A DNA stretch of 64,000 bases from Isoetes taiwanensis (taxonomy: Eukaryota; Streptophyta; Lycopodiopsida; Isoetales; Isoetaceae). Both the position numbers and the translations under genes were made by a program. Positions 10,641 through 24,862 of this stretch are shown here, one piece after another; within the stretch, counting starts at the first letter, position 1, and each line of letters opens with the position of its first letter. A model generated the notes under the pieces. It ran no database searches, was not told where the DNA came from, and was given only the letters and a program-made list of their open reading frames with translations. The DNA is taken from contig JAJEKV010000051.1 in NCBI GenBank assembly GCA_021234155.1, forward strand, positions 524,036 to 588,035, read 5' to 3'.

Positions 10641-13600
10641 ATATCATCTATTTTTATTGTAACATAGATCTTGACTACATATTACCACTCATGTCGTGAT
10701 AAACAAGCAAAAGGACTATGCATCCTATATTGCCAAGGAAATATTATGTAAGCGAGATCTTACGGAAACATATCGCTTGCAATTAAATGTGAAATCCATG
10801 GTTGTATACATGTTGAAACATTTTCTACAACCAAAGAAACCATTTTTTATCTCTTTTTTCTCCCGCAATGAGCAGAAGAAAGAGAGCGGCTTTTGCAATG
10901 TTGCGTTGGATCTCTGTAAATTCGGACATCCACTGTGATGCTCGGGCATAAGCTTCACTTTCTTGAAGTGCGGACATGATGGTTCACTTATTCAAAGGCA
11001 CCCATTATAATCATGCCTTTTCCTCATGACATGTAGAAATATATGAGGGGTTAGCGGGTGAAACTACGCAAACAATCATGGCTCCTTGAGTAGCATGGTG
11101 AAGTAGCATATCGAAATACCTTGCTAAGCCAACGCTTTCTTAGTGAAGGTATATCGCTCTTTATGGCGGTTTGTTAAATGTTAAGGTAGTTATTTAGGTT
11201 TGATCATGCTAATTTAAGGTGGAACAACTGCGGTTAAGGCCCCTAATGCCTTATTTTCCAATGGCAACGGTATGAGTATTAGTCATGGCTTTACTTCTTT
11301 GGCTGCATATTTGTAAATATACATGGTTCATGATCTTTATGAAAACATTATTAAAGACATGCATTGCTTTGTCCGGTCATGGATTAAATCTATATATGGT
11401 GGAGGTTGAGAAGCAAAATATTTATATCATGTATGGTAGAGTTTAGATGTGCATATTGACCAAATGGAAGCGTATATCACTTCACAATAGATTGGTGAGT
11501 AGCTCTTTGCTTTTTGTGGAGATGCTGACAAATTAAGTGGAGGCGATGTTACTTGCTGATGCTATTGCGAGCACAACTTCAAAGAAATAAGTGCATCTAA
11601 AATGCATAAGATGTGAGAATATACCTTTGATGGAAAAGATAGCATGTTTTATCTTGTTTTACTTGAAAGTACATGACATCTTCGTTGCTTATCTAGAAGA
11701 TGAGCTCCATATGGAACTATGAAATGCATAATTTGCAAATGCATAATTTGCAAGGGCGACTAAATCAGATGCAAATCAAACCCCCAAAGTCAAGCATTAA
11801 AAGGCTAAAAACAAATGAACATAAAGGCACATTGTCTTTTTGTTCCTAAACAAAAATGCAAAGGGCGTTAATTTAAACCTAAGAAATACCACCTTTTGCA
11901 TTTTCCATTTAAAGGCTCTAAAAAGGACTTTTACTAAACTTAAAATGTCACCACCACTTTTTTCCCTTTAGCTAGATTTAAAAGATTCACGGAGACATGG
12001 ATTACAAGAATGATAAAAATGCACAACAATGGCGTGATGGGGATTGCCAAAGGCCAGCGCAAAGGAAACATAAGGAAGGGAATTAGAATCTAGAAAGATT
12101 GCTAGAATATGCCCAAATCGGCATAAAAGGAACTAAACAACAAAGCAAAACAAGATCTCTTATGAATAATGATGCTCTTCAATGTGTAATTTTAAGATGT
12201 CAACCGTAAAAATTCAATTGCAAAGTTAATCTGGTACTCTCTTCTCATTGTTCTTAAAAGTTTCACAAGTTCGAGACTAATCCCCCTGTGGCCCAGAGCA
12301 CTATTACTATGATTGGATATTTTGCAAGAAAAGGTTACTATATACTTTTCATTCTGCATTAGAAAACATCTATAGATTTTCAACTTATGCCAATATGGCC
12401 CAGGTACTGATACAGTTGATCATTAAAATCATTCGATCGGTATTGGGCGGATTCCAAATATTACTGTAGCATAATAAGCCATTGAATCCTAGACCGGGGA
12501 TCAAATATAATTTTTTAAATTGAATATCTCCTATTTGCAAGCAAAGAAATAATTTTAAAAGACCCCTTTCGGCAAGCATACAAATAACAAAGAGAAACAA
12601 CCTCCGCTTCTAAACCTGAACTACGGAACACGTAAATGCCATTATCCGACACCCATCCTCCATCACCTGCATCTTTGGCAGAGTGGAAGTCTCCTCCACC
12701 TCGATCTTCAAACAAAATATTCTGGTACTTTCTGATTTTGGAAAACCAAAAAATATTCGTGACCAAAACCCTCCAAATCTTGTAAATCGATTAAAAAAAA
12801 TTTCCAAAACTATTTTTTGCCATCTTGGGAAATTCAAATTAACAAGATGGATATAAAATAATAAGACATAAGATTCATACATGAAGAGGTTCATTGAACA
12901 ACATATATGTTATATAAATTTCATAGATAGAAGTTCCAACGACATTGTTCATATCACCTTAAAAGAGAGGGCGACATATTCTAAGTTCATATAAAATAGA
13001 ATAAGAGCCTAAGCAACTACAGTTAGTAAATTCCCCAAGATATCCTTTCTACTTTTCAAAGAACCTGAAGTTCAAAAATAATTTAATAAAGAAATCTAAT
13101 GAATGGCTGACCTCTCCCATTTGTTATGGCGTTTCCTTGGGTGATAGACAAAACTAACCAATAAACAATATTTAAATTGAGTCACCTAGAAGTTTAAAAG
13201 CAAATCACGATGGTCATTTTAGGCGAGGAGGTCGTTTAAACAATTCCTCTATGTTTGAGCGGGAAATTAGTTTGAAGCGGGAGGAACTTCCCTAGCGACC
13301 AATAATACTGCCAATAGATGGTTCCACAACTTTGTTTTAAAAAATATAGATTGTTGGTATCAAAGGATCTAGGCTGCGGGCGATGCGGCATTGTTGTCGC
13401 CATTTCTTTGATTGACTAAAGGCATTTTCAGAAACAAATGCATAGCTCTGATTGAAATGGGTATGGCTTTGTTTGTCAAAACCCCGGAAAATGGGGCCGA
13501 TCATTCCCCATACCGGCCGAGCTTAAGATAATATATACAGCTTTAAAACCCTGAATAAAAGAGATAAAAAATAATTTTAGGTATTGCAAGTGCAAATTGG

Positions 13601-13850
13601 GCGTCTAAAATTCTGGTAATAGAAATGACATAAAAGTAAAGCAAAAAATATAAAGCTGAAAGTTACCTCGATTCTTATTTTGTGGGCTGGGGTATTTTGG
13701 GAAAAAAAGCGGACCAAACTATAGAAAGCTATTGATGTGTTACCTTGCAAAAATTAAGCGAAATTGATGTGCTTACCTTGCTTGCTGCTTAGCATAAACA
13801 AAACCAAAGAAAGATGTCCGGTCGGACTTCGAGGCCGATTCGATTAAACA
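10641..13850. other. AT-rich stretch, no gene recognised
   Basis: Open frames here are under 100 codons: 10696-10938 plus, 12383-12192, 12600-12385 and 12894-12610 minus. They carry no motif I recognise. No repeats were obvious by eye. Confidence 0.4.
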
Positions 13851-14640
13851 TGTTGATTCTGAATCATATCATCGCCGTAGGTGATTCTGAAGTCCGCAGT
13901 TAGATTTAGCGAGAGAAGACAAGCTTCGATTAGAGCAGAAGCGGAAATTGGTCGATCGATTACTTCTGGCCAGGCGGAACAACTATGGCGCCCGTTTCCT
14001 CCTCCATTTCACGACGAAGGGCAAAAAACGCAAGGGTTTTGTTTTTAACCAAAATCATTGAGTCTTTGTTGAACTTTCTCTTTTTAGGGAACTTCAGGGA
14101 GCAGCGGGTTTAGACGCCGTTCCGGTATGCTTGATAGAGCGAGACTTGGCATTCCGGGCAGTGGGACCACAGGGGAGCAGCGTTCGAAGCGGCGTTCGAT
14201 AACTATGCTCGGCTAAGCGTCAACATATTGACAAAAAATTTGCGTTCCACTTGCTTGGTGACACAGCGGCCGCTGGCGGCAGCGAAAGGCTGGCAAAGAA
14301 AATTTTGGTAGTACCTCGCGAAAAAAAGAAATTAAATTTGCCCCGTTTCTTCTTTCGACATGTTCCGGCATAGCATTCTTTGGCTGGCGCCGCTTAATGC
14401 TAGCAGGGGCCGAAACCCGCGATTTCGGCCCGAGGAAAGTCGACTAGAGATGCGGCGAGAAAATTTCTTGATGCCAACAAAGGCATTTGTTTTGGGGGCA
14501 AATTTCCGCCTTTTTACGTTTCTACAGCAGAGTTTTAGGGTTTTATCAAAATTTCAGCGCCAGCGGTATGGTGCGGGCCGGATATGGAGAATTTAGCGTC
14601 TTCCTTCCGCTAGTAGATATTTATTCGTTGGTAGATGTTT
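13851..14640. other. Mixed, moderately GC-rich stretch
   Basis: CpG content rises relative to the flanks. A 78-codon plus-strand frame (14360-14596) has no recognisable domain. It may be the 5' part of the Harbinger element that follows, but no MYB-like or DNA-binding motif could be read. Confidence 0.3.
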
Positions 14641-14749
14641 GAATTCAAAATTGTAGAACATCTGGATGGTAGATAGGCGGGTATTCTTGCTGCTCAATAC
14701 CCGAGTCTTTTCTCCGGTTGCAATGACACGGGTTCATAGAGATTTTCGG

Positions 14750-15350
14750 ATATCTGAAGGATTATTCAATTACTTTACAAGCGTGTGGTGGACATTGACT
14801 GAGGAGTTCTTAGATGTCTTCGTTGGAACCCAATTAGGCGCAATGATATTAATATCGCCATTAAATCACCTTTGTATAACAATGCTATTCATGGAATGCT
14901 TTTCAATGGAGCCAAAAGAGTTACAGAGGAGGAAGTTCACATTTCTGAGTACATTATAGCGGATCACGAGGATACTTTGATATGCCGTATTAGTGCTTCC
15001 CTATCTGGGCGTCACTTGCAAGATGATTTCAAAAGCTTTAACTACTTACTATGTAGCGGCAAGGTTTGTCTTGAGAGAACATTTGGTATATTTAAGACTA
15101 AATTAGATTTGTTTTATAAAAAGCTAGAATGTGAGCGTTGAAGACTTAACAAATGTAATATATGCTTGTTGCATTCTCCACAACACTACTTAATTGAGGG
15201 TTGGTGAAAAAGAAGGATCTATCGGCACCAATTGTTGATGATGATTATGTTGTTGAGTTCCTCGGCGAGCTGCGGAAAGAAGACCCAATGCTCATGAAGG
15301 CTGCTATGCAACTTAGGGATAACCCAAAACTTACCTTTTGGGAATGATTT
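14750..15350 (+). pseudogene. PIF/Harbinger transposase remnant (DDE_Tnp_4 type)
   Basis: This is the C-terminal half of a PIF/Harbinger DDE nuclease, which cuts and pastes its DNA element. Near 14750-14830, DYSITLQA and, in another frame, EEFLDVFVG match the family block around the second catalytic Asp (family pattern FLDV-VGWPG). Then follow SPLYNNAIHGMLFNGAKR near 14865 and IIADHED near 14955, in the place of the usual LL-D-GYP block. GRHLQDDFKSFNYLL lies near 15005, VCLERTFGIFK near 15065 and, after one frameshift, VEDLTNVIYACCILHN near 15137-15184. The last two blocks are diagnostic for the family. At least three frameshifts and the missing N-terminal third show it is broken as written. 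No terminal inverted repeats or TSD were found nearby. It could be the source of Tourist-like MITEs in this genome. Confidence 0.85.
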
Positions 15351-17580
15351 GACTCGCATCAACCACGGTGCCATCTTCTGTAATCTCATCATTTGTAGTT
15401 GCTAAGCAATTGACAAGTCTACTTGCGGCATTTTTCTCTATCATGTCTCTTAAGCTGAGATGCTTTCCTCTCTCTCTCTCTCCTTTGAGCGTTATTCTCT
15501 TGTTGTGGCTGCTAGTTGCTCAAATTTGTTTTCATGGAAGCGGATCCTATTTCTTGAAGGGTCTTCTTTTGTCTTAGCTTTCTTTTGAGGCTAAAGAAGC
15601 AGTGCTACTTGGTGGAATTTCATCACGGGAGGTACACATAGTTGGAGGAGGTTGTCTAATTGGAACTTGCCTAGTTAGTGCTACTTGGTGAATTTTCTCC
15701 CTAGAATTTGCATAGTTAGACCTCTCATTAGAGAGTTCTAGTTAGGTTGCTTCGATGGATGTAGAGGGCGATTGAGTCGGCTTGATGTCGTAAGACACTT
15801 GGTCCTTGTTGAATAACTACAATGCAGCCAGTGCGCAAAGTATAGAGATTTCCTACATAAAACCATAATCAACAAAGTTGAAGAGAGAATTTTTTTGAAG
15901 AACACTTATTATGGAATTTTCACACGGTTGGCTTTTTCTTAGTCACGGATATCAAATAGGGGCATAGAAGAGCGAGTCACGAAGATATCAAGCGTGGTTG
16001 TTATCGCGAGATTTCATCAAGCTGTCCATGTGATCATACAACTACAAATAAAAATACAAAAAATGTGCTTCAAAATCTCAAGTTAGAGTTTAAGAATTTC
16101 AAAGCCATTGTTAGTTGAGTTCAAAATTTCAGTTTAAAGTTCAGGTTCAAGAATTTCGAGTTTAAGAATTTCAAGCGGGTTAGTCGTACGAAGAAATTTG
16201 TAATGCCCATAAAAACACAATAAATTTGTTAGCAAATTGGAAATACAGAGATGCGATGTTGTTAGTTCAGGTAGGTGTTATATTCATTTTATGTTCATAT
16301 TGGGTATCTAGTGCCATTCATTTTCATCTCAAGTGAAGAATGTGCCTTTTCGAGAACTAAGAAAATGATGAGAACATAAAGCATACTATGGATATGGATG
16401 AAATCTTAGTTATTGTTATTTGAATGAATGCTCTAATTCACATCTTTAAATGATCCATAAGGCGATGATGCATGCTACAATGGAACAACATTAGCAAGTT
16501 CAATGCAGTAACCTTCTACAATTGAAAATGGTAGATCCTGATTGGAATTGAAATGGGATAACCATCATTCAATTAAGTGGGATATGTCTTAATTTTGGGA
16601 TTTTGCATTTCATATTTTTAGTGACATATTTAAATTCCACACATTTCCGTAATAGAAGGAAATTATAAAAATGTATATCATATGTACTTATCCCGAATAG
16701 ACCATATTTCACAATCTACCACATAATATATTCGGGAATTTGTGTTCTATAAAATTTATAATTTTCTCCACCCATTATCCAACAACTTCCATGTTGTTTT
16801 TGAGATGAATAGGCTTTCTTCACATTGATTGAAATGGAATACATCCTAGCATACATATAATGGGATCATGACATTTTCCATCAGCCTATGAAGACCATAA
16901 GCAGGAAAGTATCATGAAAAAATGAGACTCACAATTTAAAGTTGGTAGAGATGAGCGCAAAAGAAATGAAATCTCTAAATTAGTGCCATATCACAGTTCT
17001 AAATAATACATGAATAAAAGTCTTGGTGCCATCCCTAAATACGTTTTGTAATTCCTAAATTCCAAGTGTACATACTAAACAGGACATACTCCTAAATAAA
17101 AATTCAATTGCCTTGAAATAATCTAAAGGAAAAGGACTCAAAAAGTGATGCTGACAATTATTTATTTGGAAAGTGTATGTAAACTTCACGCCTATCTAAA
17201 TCATGGAAACATGATATTTATTCTAAAATAACAATATGTTCAAGCAAGCTTATCTTGGGCCTGCAAAAGTATTTAGTTTACCTTGAAAATAAACTAAAGA
17301 AGCTTAAAACATATCCAACAATTTGATTCACCTAAAAAAACCCTAAAAGATGATTGTTGGCTCAAAATAATTAAGAAAAAACAATTAACTAGTGGTGAAA
17401 ATAAATTTAAAATTGTAGAAAGATTGATTTAACTCAACAATACCAAAAAGTGAAAACAAGTCCTGGAAATGGGCTAGAAATGCAAGCAGTGAAAATGAGT
17501 GGAAGGTCATATACAAAAACAACTAAACAAAATGGCTTTACATGTTGACAACCTAGATGAAAAAGCTTTAAAATTGAAAT
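15351..17580. other. AT-rich stretch, no gene recognised
   Basis: Apart from the dispersed repeat at 16561, it holds only short frames and small A/T-rich repetitions, such as alternating GTTCAA and TTTAAGAATTTC segments near 16080-16180. Confidence 0.4.
16561..16800 (+). repeat. Dispersed repeat family 2, copy A
   Basis: Shares ordered landmarks with 42688-42900 in the same orientation: ACCATCATTCAATTAA, ATGTCTTAATTTTGGGA, TTTCATAT, TTTTTAGT, then CATATT-AAATTC-CACACATTTC. The right end is vague. Confidence 0.65.
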
Positions 17581-19903
17581 ATGCTATATTTTCAGTCTCA
17601 AAATTAAGGGAAATACCTTAAATTGATTGATCTGTCTGGCCCAGTTAGAATTGTCTTTGGATTTGATCTTTGCTACAAATTGTGGGATTGAAGAGTTCTT
17701 CAAGAGTTCTTCCCAAGTAATCTTGTGGAGCCGAGGACAAATTTGTTCTTGTTGTGGAAGACATTCTTTTACATTGTGAAAGACATTAGAACATGGAAAC
17801 GCAATCAAGCCAACCAACAATCAAAGCATGTAAATAGAAATGAAGCAGATACAAAATTGAAAGCTCATATTTACATTCTTGCTCGGCTTATGCAAAAAAA
17901 AACACGGAAGCTTATATTTTTCTGGCTGCTTGGGATGAGGGATTTGGTTATGCCAAGGAAGGATTATGCATGTTGTATAAACTGAGGCCTCAGCTAACTA
18001 CGTATTTGCTTTACGTATTTGATGTGAGAAAATGAGAGAAAAGAAAGTTGAAAAGTCGTAAGAGATTGGAATTTGATAACACCGTCATTGAAATTCAAAT
18101 TTAGCCAGAAAGCAGTTTGTCTCTTCTTACACATTTTTGCTCGATCCATGGCCCACTCTTTGATTCTTTCAAGGCTGCACTTGAGATGTGATATTTGGAT
18201 TCCTCATCCATGATGCTCCTTGGATTCGTGATTGGGTGTGATTAGCATACGATTCGGCCCGCCGGATGTAATGTCTGTCTTGAGCGCCTTACCAATTGAC
18301 AAACAAAGGTTAGCGGCGGTTTATTCATGCTTGAGCTTCCTTGGATTTGATCCGGCGTGCGAATATGGAAATTCTAAATCGCTTTATCTTCTTGTTTGTT
18401 TGCGTGTTTTCCTCCCGCCGAAACGGTTAAGCATCCATTCTAAGCGGATTCTTCATCAAGTTTTATTCTTCCGTCTTCTTTCCTTGATTCAAATACCTGA
18501 TCTTCCCATTGTCCTTTAATATTTACTCTGTATGCATACTTTGTTAAAAATGTAGCCCGGATATCCTGCTAGAATGGTACTTTCCATTTCATTACAACGA
18601 ATCCGTCACAATCTTCAAATGTCTTTGGCCCCGACTTTTAGTGTTCAAGTGCACCCATTCTTAAGATGCATATACAAGTCCGATTCCATTTCTTCTTCCC
18701 GCTGCTGCAGCGAGGATGGAAATACCATTTGGTGTATGCAATCTTTGGATCGGTACTACCAGTGATTATTGGAGGAATAAACTACGAAAGCTAAGCAATG
18801 TTATGCTTTCGAAGCTTAGCGAGGAGCATGAAGCCTTGGAAGCCAAAAAAGATTTGAAGTGAGAATGGTCCCAAATCCAGATACCGTTTACTACGAGCGA
18901 AGATAAACTAGCATTTTTATGACCCAAAAATCGTGTTGAGCAAATCGTGACTTTGAGCAAATCCATATAGACTTTGGGCTTTTAGTATCTGGTGCAAATG
19001 CTTGATATGAGCCATCCGTTTGTTGGTAAATGGGTCATCTCACGGTTACTTCATGTTGTGGATTCAGGCAATGTCTGATCTATTTTAAGCCTTTCAATTT
19101 CTTGAGTTCCATAATCAAGTTAGCATCTTCAATCTCAAGAAGTTCTAGGTATTTTCAAATCTTTTAGGCTAGGTGCTTTTGTGTATAAGCGTGAATGTTT
19201 TTAAATCATTGAATTCTTTGCCTTAGCCTTCAAAGGGATCTCGAGAAAACTTCTTCGTGAGACTTGATGTTTTACATCTACAATTCGACTTATTTCTTTC
19301 AAGATAGAGTGACAATCCATAGTTTTAGATCTTTGGGTTTGCAACAGAAGATAGGATAACCTCTTCAAGTGTAAGAGGGAATATAAAACAAGCTAAGTGA
19401 TTTGGAAAAAAGTGAATATCATGCATCAAGCTTGAAGTAAGGGCTGCAGATCATTTGTAGTTTACACTAACACTCATGCCAATTTGAAATACCATGTAAC
19501 TGGCACCTTGGCTTCAACTGAGACTCAAGAGCATCTTGAGAGATCAACATATCTTCATATGTCCGGAGACTTAGTGCTCCACGCTAAAGGTATAATAAAA
19601 CCATCACGACAGAGTTTACGTCTGTGGGAACACTACCATAACCCGAGGAAATTTCGACAATTTGTATTTGAACTGTGTATCAAGTCTCTATGAATGCCAC
19701 TTCCATACCTTGTTAAATCGGATAGACGACTTATCGCGATTATGCAGATTCCCTAAGCTAAAACTCCTACTTGCATATATAAGTTATTTTTTATCTTCCC
19801 ACGAAATATCCTTAACTTCACCTCTGATATTATGGTGAAATACGGCTTGGCGTGATTTACTTGTTCAAATGATGCTTTACTGTCACAGCTTAGGCGTGAT
19901 TTG

Positions 19904-19924
19904 TTTTATTTTATTTTATTTTAT
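19904..19924. repeat. (TTTTA)n microsatellite
   Basis: Four consecutive TTTTA units. Confidence 0.9.
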
Positions 19925-20584
19925 AGCTAGGTTTACCATCACATTAATATTATATTGGCTAATACATTGCTTGGCATGATTTGTTTTGTTAATGGCCGAG
20001 GTTTAGTTGTTGGAATGAATCACATGAGTTTTTATGAATGCACACTTCATCAATTTGGATAATACACAAGGGGGCTTTTATAAGGGAACTCTACAGCAGA
20101 TGGAAAATGGTCGGTAAGAAGTTTAGCTGATTAGTGTTGGCAACTGTGACTTCCTATCATCCTCTTGTTTCATGAAATTTTAGGCTGCTTCAAAGACCCT
20201 TTAATCACGAGGAGAGTTGATTTTGATGTTGGTGTAATTTTAAATGCTTTTATATACACATTTTTACAAGGTCCATTGCTTTTCTGAACCGAGCGAGATA
20301 TGGGGGCAACTATTATGGGCAACTCTTAATTGGCATTTTTTTTTAAAATGTCATTGTTTAATTGATATGTCATACTTACAATTTGGAGGCTCTTATTGTC
20401 CACACAAAAGTAATACGATGCCGTAAAATACATTGTTTTCATCTCAATGTACGGAGTTATAACATTATGAATTCAAAGAAAATTGCAATAGTTTTTTGTA
20501 TATTTCAAGATAGATATAAAAGACACAAGAGAAATGCAACTTTAATGTGATTTCATAATTGCAAAAAGCGAGTGGAAAACCAAA

Positions 20585-20665
20585 AACCATTAGAAAACAA
20601 CTATGGGGACTTGGCGTGCTTTTGGAGTTGACATAATCCCAATTGGTGGATGATGGTTGGATGCA
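20585..20665 (+). repeat. Short dispersed repeat family 3, copy A
   Basis: GGCGTGCTTTTGGAGTTGACA followed by GTGGATGATGGTT resembles 61055-61110 (GGCGTGATTTTGGGAGTTGAC, then GTGGATGATGGTT). Both are preceded by an ACACAAGAGA segment. The second copy sits just upstream of the copia remnant at 61.1 kb, so this may be a stray piece of that element family. Confidence 0.5.
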
Positions 20666-23600
20666 AAAAATATTGTATAGAAGAAAGAGGAGAGTAGATG
20701 CGAGGCTGGACAAGTGGAAGCTACTAAAATCAAGCTGAATGAATAGTTATAAGGTTCTATAACCATCGAGTAAACAATGGCTTACGGATGAGGCTACGAA
20801 ATCTCAAGTTCAGTTATTACAAACCTCGTAGAAGGAAGAATTTTGAAGCGAGGTTCAGCTCCAACCGTTGAGCTTCGTCCAAAGGATTCAATATGAGTCT
20901 CTACCCGGAAGGCAGTTCTTTTCATAAGCATGAATTTTGGAATATTCCTTGCATATTATCCCATTTGAATGCTTGATCAGCACGGTGCGCCATATTTTTC
21001 TACATATGCACAAACAAGTCCAATTACAAGCAAAAGAGCTAAGCGACATAATTTTACTAATTAGGATAAGTGCATAGCCGAAATACATTGGATCTACTTA
21101 TTGACTAAAATCACCAGGTCCTACGCCCACATCCCGCGGCCGTGGCTCTCCCTCTTGCCATGGTTTAATAACAAAAGGCTCTATGATGTTTGCATCATAG
21201 CATTCGAACAAATAAAATTATTAGTCTCTAGGGTTATTGGCCTTAGGCGGAGCTCTTTGTAATCAAATCAACTCACTGACCTTAAGCCATATAAGTTGCT
21301 TGCTCTTTTATAACATAAAATTGGTACATTAAAAGTAATTGAATAAGTGTCCATCATGTAGGTGGATTTAGTGAACATAGTTCACGATGCGTATTCTTGT
21401 CTCCTTTGGTTGAGCATGCAGAATGCTTAGAAAACATAAACATAAAGCATCTTTGATCACAAAACTAAGCATCTTGACAGAAAAACCAATGTTTATGAGA
21501 TAAAACTCATATTTCAGAAATAGAATAAATGTTGTCATGGTACAACACTATTATGAACATTTAGCAAAATGGTTTCAAGTCAAAGCGAGAAAAACAAGCA
21601 CACATACGACACTTAATCATATCCAAATTGCGTTTTAACCATGACATTACAAGTAGACATTAAGCAAAAGAATATTAATTTAGGAAAACAAGAGTAAATA
21701 GGCTGAATAGCAAGCTTATGGCGAAAGTAAACCAAGAAAAAAAGGTATAAAATAAATGCATCAAGAATGGAAACAAAATGGCATTCTTCTTTAGGGGCAT
21801 AGATATCATTTGAAGCTGATTATCCTCTGCTAGCGGGTTTTTCCAAAGCATTCACCCGCGTTTAATTGCCCGTTGATAGACCACTAGCATTAGCATGGGT
21901 GTTTCTACCGTCTTTCGGGGTATTTTTTTTTCTTAAGAAGTCATCACATCACGATGTATGATCGTCATTCTTTTCCTTAAACCCTCCACGTTTCACCCCA
22001 TTGCAAGAGATGAACATGCATATTACGCAGCTTGTCGGCATGCTTTCGATGCATATCTATTTGAAATGCGGTTTCTAAAGCTGGGTAGCCTCAACAAGAA
22101 CTGCGGTTGATCTTCTTTTCAAGAAAAAGAGGGCGGCTTTTTTAAACCATTTTTCGAATCACGGTAACTTGAATTAGATATTATGCAAGGAGTGGAGGCA
22201 AAGAAGCGATTCAACCAACATGATCCCCAAATTTTGTCTCATTTCATTCTCATGATCATTCATGTTCTTCCCTTTGCATGCCGGTTGTTCCTTGATAGTA
22301 CCCTTTGTCCTCTAAAAGCGAGGAAGCGTACGAGAAATGCTGTAGAAAGTCGAGGAATCAAACATATAAAGGTAGCCACAAACTATGGAATAGAAATTAT
22401 GTGATTTTTCCACAACCATGTCCCGGTGTCGAATAACTAAAAATCAATTAACTACCACAAAGATTTCTTCAAAGGGATAAAATGAGATACAGGGGATTCA
22501 TTCGTGTCATATCTTGAAGCCTACCCTAAGCTCAAGGAGTGTTGAGATGATGGAAGAGATGGTTAGAATATTTTCGAGAACCAACTTGCTTATTCTCCTA
22601 TTGACTATTCTGGCTGCTTGAATGAGCAGGTTTGTGAAGTGCTTCAAATCACTCTGTGTGAAATAGAGCTCATACATATTTAAATTTGGAAATGGTACAT
22701 AGTCTTATATCTTGTACACTAAAACTTTTGTGAGCAAATAGAAGCGGTAGAAGCTCTGGCCCTTTCAGCTGGAATCCAAGAAGTTGGTCATTTGCGACTT
22801 CCTCTTCAACGGAATCTAGGTGTTGAGAAAAGCAAATCTCTTCCATACTTCTGTAAAAAGAAATCACGGTAGACATAAAGTTAGGAGATGCCAATGAAAG
22901 AAAGAAGGGGAGTGCATGATGAAGAGAGGCATCTTTGTTTATCCCTTTCTTTGGTACCCACCTCCGTGACTATGAAAGCCAACCCGGATCACGGAGCAAA
23001 GGATGGCACAATTTTGAAGAATAAGTATCTGGTCAGAATGTGAGTAGAACATAATAGATGAATGCACACCTGCGCCCTTTTGGACCTAGAAAAATACATG
23101 CGTGAACATTAGCATTAGTGGTCTCATCGGTTTGAAATATCGATTGGGGAAGAAAAAGGAGGATCGGATTACGGTACAAAATAGGGAATCCAAGAGCTCT
23201 AAATAAGGGCTTAACCTAGACTATTAACTACCTAGACAAAATCACTTCCTTACAGTTGATGAATGGTGAAAATAATCAGTACTCCAAGAGGTATGGCCGG
23301 ATTTAATCTAACAAGTTGCCTTCTTGATCGCCCTAGTTCTATGTTAAGGCAACAACAGAGGTCAATACCTTAATCTTGGGGAGGCCAAAATTATGCTTCC
23401 ACGGAGGAGACCCCAGCCTAATGTGGAGCCGGCGAAAGGGAATGCAATCCAATCCCAATTGTAGCAATGCATTGGCAAACTGTCACGAAGGATCTAGGGA
23501 TAAAAAATTAGGTGAGGGATAAACCAAAGAAGCCATGAAATCGAAAAGAAACCCACAAAATAGTAGGAGATAATTTTTACGTGCTTTTAGAAATTTGTTT

Positions 23601-24276
23601 TACGGACATCTAAGAAACCCAAGTATAGGAAATAACTTAAAAGGCGTCCAAAAGGTTTCTCCAAATTGGAAAACAGAATTTAAACAATAGAGTTTCCAAC
23701 GTTAAAGAGATGCAAGGATCTCCTCCTTTGTCCAATTTTAGCTAGGCTTTTCATTCATCTCGTGAGATTCTACAATGGTTGAGAGTGGGTAAGGCATGTT
23801 GCAAGCTACCCTGATAACTCTGAGAGAAGCAGAGATGTGGGTTAAGTGTACCTGGAGGCTTATCAGGGATTAAAACCTTGCCCTTTCGGGTTTTCGAGGA
23901 AAAACCCTAGTGATAATAGCCCTCTGCAAGGGGCTTGGACACAATGTAAAGAGTACGCAAAAAGCCCCCACAAAGAAACCCCCAAAGCACGAAGAGAGCA
24001 GTCAGCGCATCCCATGCACGCACATCAACAAACTAGAACACAAAGATAAAGAAAATAACAGCATTCGGCTTGGTAGTCACGCGTGCTGCGATAAAAACAA
24101 CCTCGAAGCGAGAGTGGTCATGGGTGCCGCGCAACAAAACAACATTTACAATGAAAAATATACACATTTTGGGGTGTGGGTGGGAGTCAAGGGAGCTGGC
24201 GAGAGGAGGGCGGCTTATGAGAGTCGATCACCCAGTTGCAGAAATGTAATCTCAAATGAACCGAGCCCACGAGAAA

Positions 24277-24317
24277 ATGCATGCAATGCATGCATGCATG
24301 CATGCAGAGATGCATGC
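24277..24317. repeat. (ATGC)n palindromic microsatellite
   Basis: Runs of ATGC/TGCA, interrupted by AGAG. Each unit is self-complementary, so the DNA can form short cruciforms. Confidence 0.9.
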
Positions 24318-24799
24318 TTGCTCGTCGAGAATAATAGATCCGATGGCTCGGATCGATGATTTTATTCTTAAAAGGGCATGGTATGGCATACCCAAAGGTT
24401 CGTATTTACCCTCATTGGACTTACCAAAGGGAATTTCTCGCGCTTCCCTTTTCAAGACATTATTCGCGGAGGTTTTTCTATTGTTAAGCTTATACATTAA
24501 GCTTATACATTTGGTACAAATAAAGATTAATATACATAAGACTTTGTATGTCAAATATAGTGTTTGCCTCTTATTAAGTGCATTTATTACCGCCCGATAA
24601 TTCCAATACTATTGTTCAAACTATAGCATAGCACAAACATCTAGGTTCAATAACACCTTCTTACTAATATAAAATAAACACTCAATCCTAGAATATTCCT
24701 ATGCTTAAAGATGAAGCGTAGATGTATCTAGATGCACCAAAGACTGTTATGAGCAATCAAATCCGAGATGTCAAATACCATGGCAATAAAGGAATGAAA

Positions 24800-24862
24800 C
24801 ATAGCAATCTAAATAGCAATAACATTAGCAAAGCATAGCAATCTAAATGGCAATAACATTGG
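24800..24862. repeat. Tandem duplication, unit about 32 bp
   Basis: Two copies of CATAGCAATCTAAAT-GCAATAACATT, differing by one base and small flanks. Confidence 0.85.
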
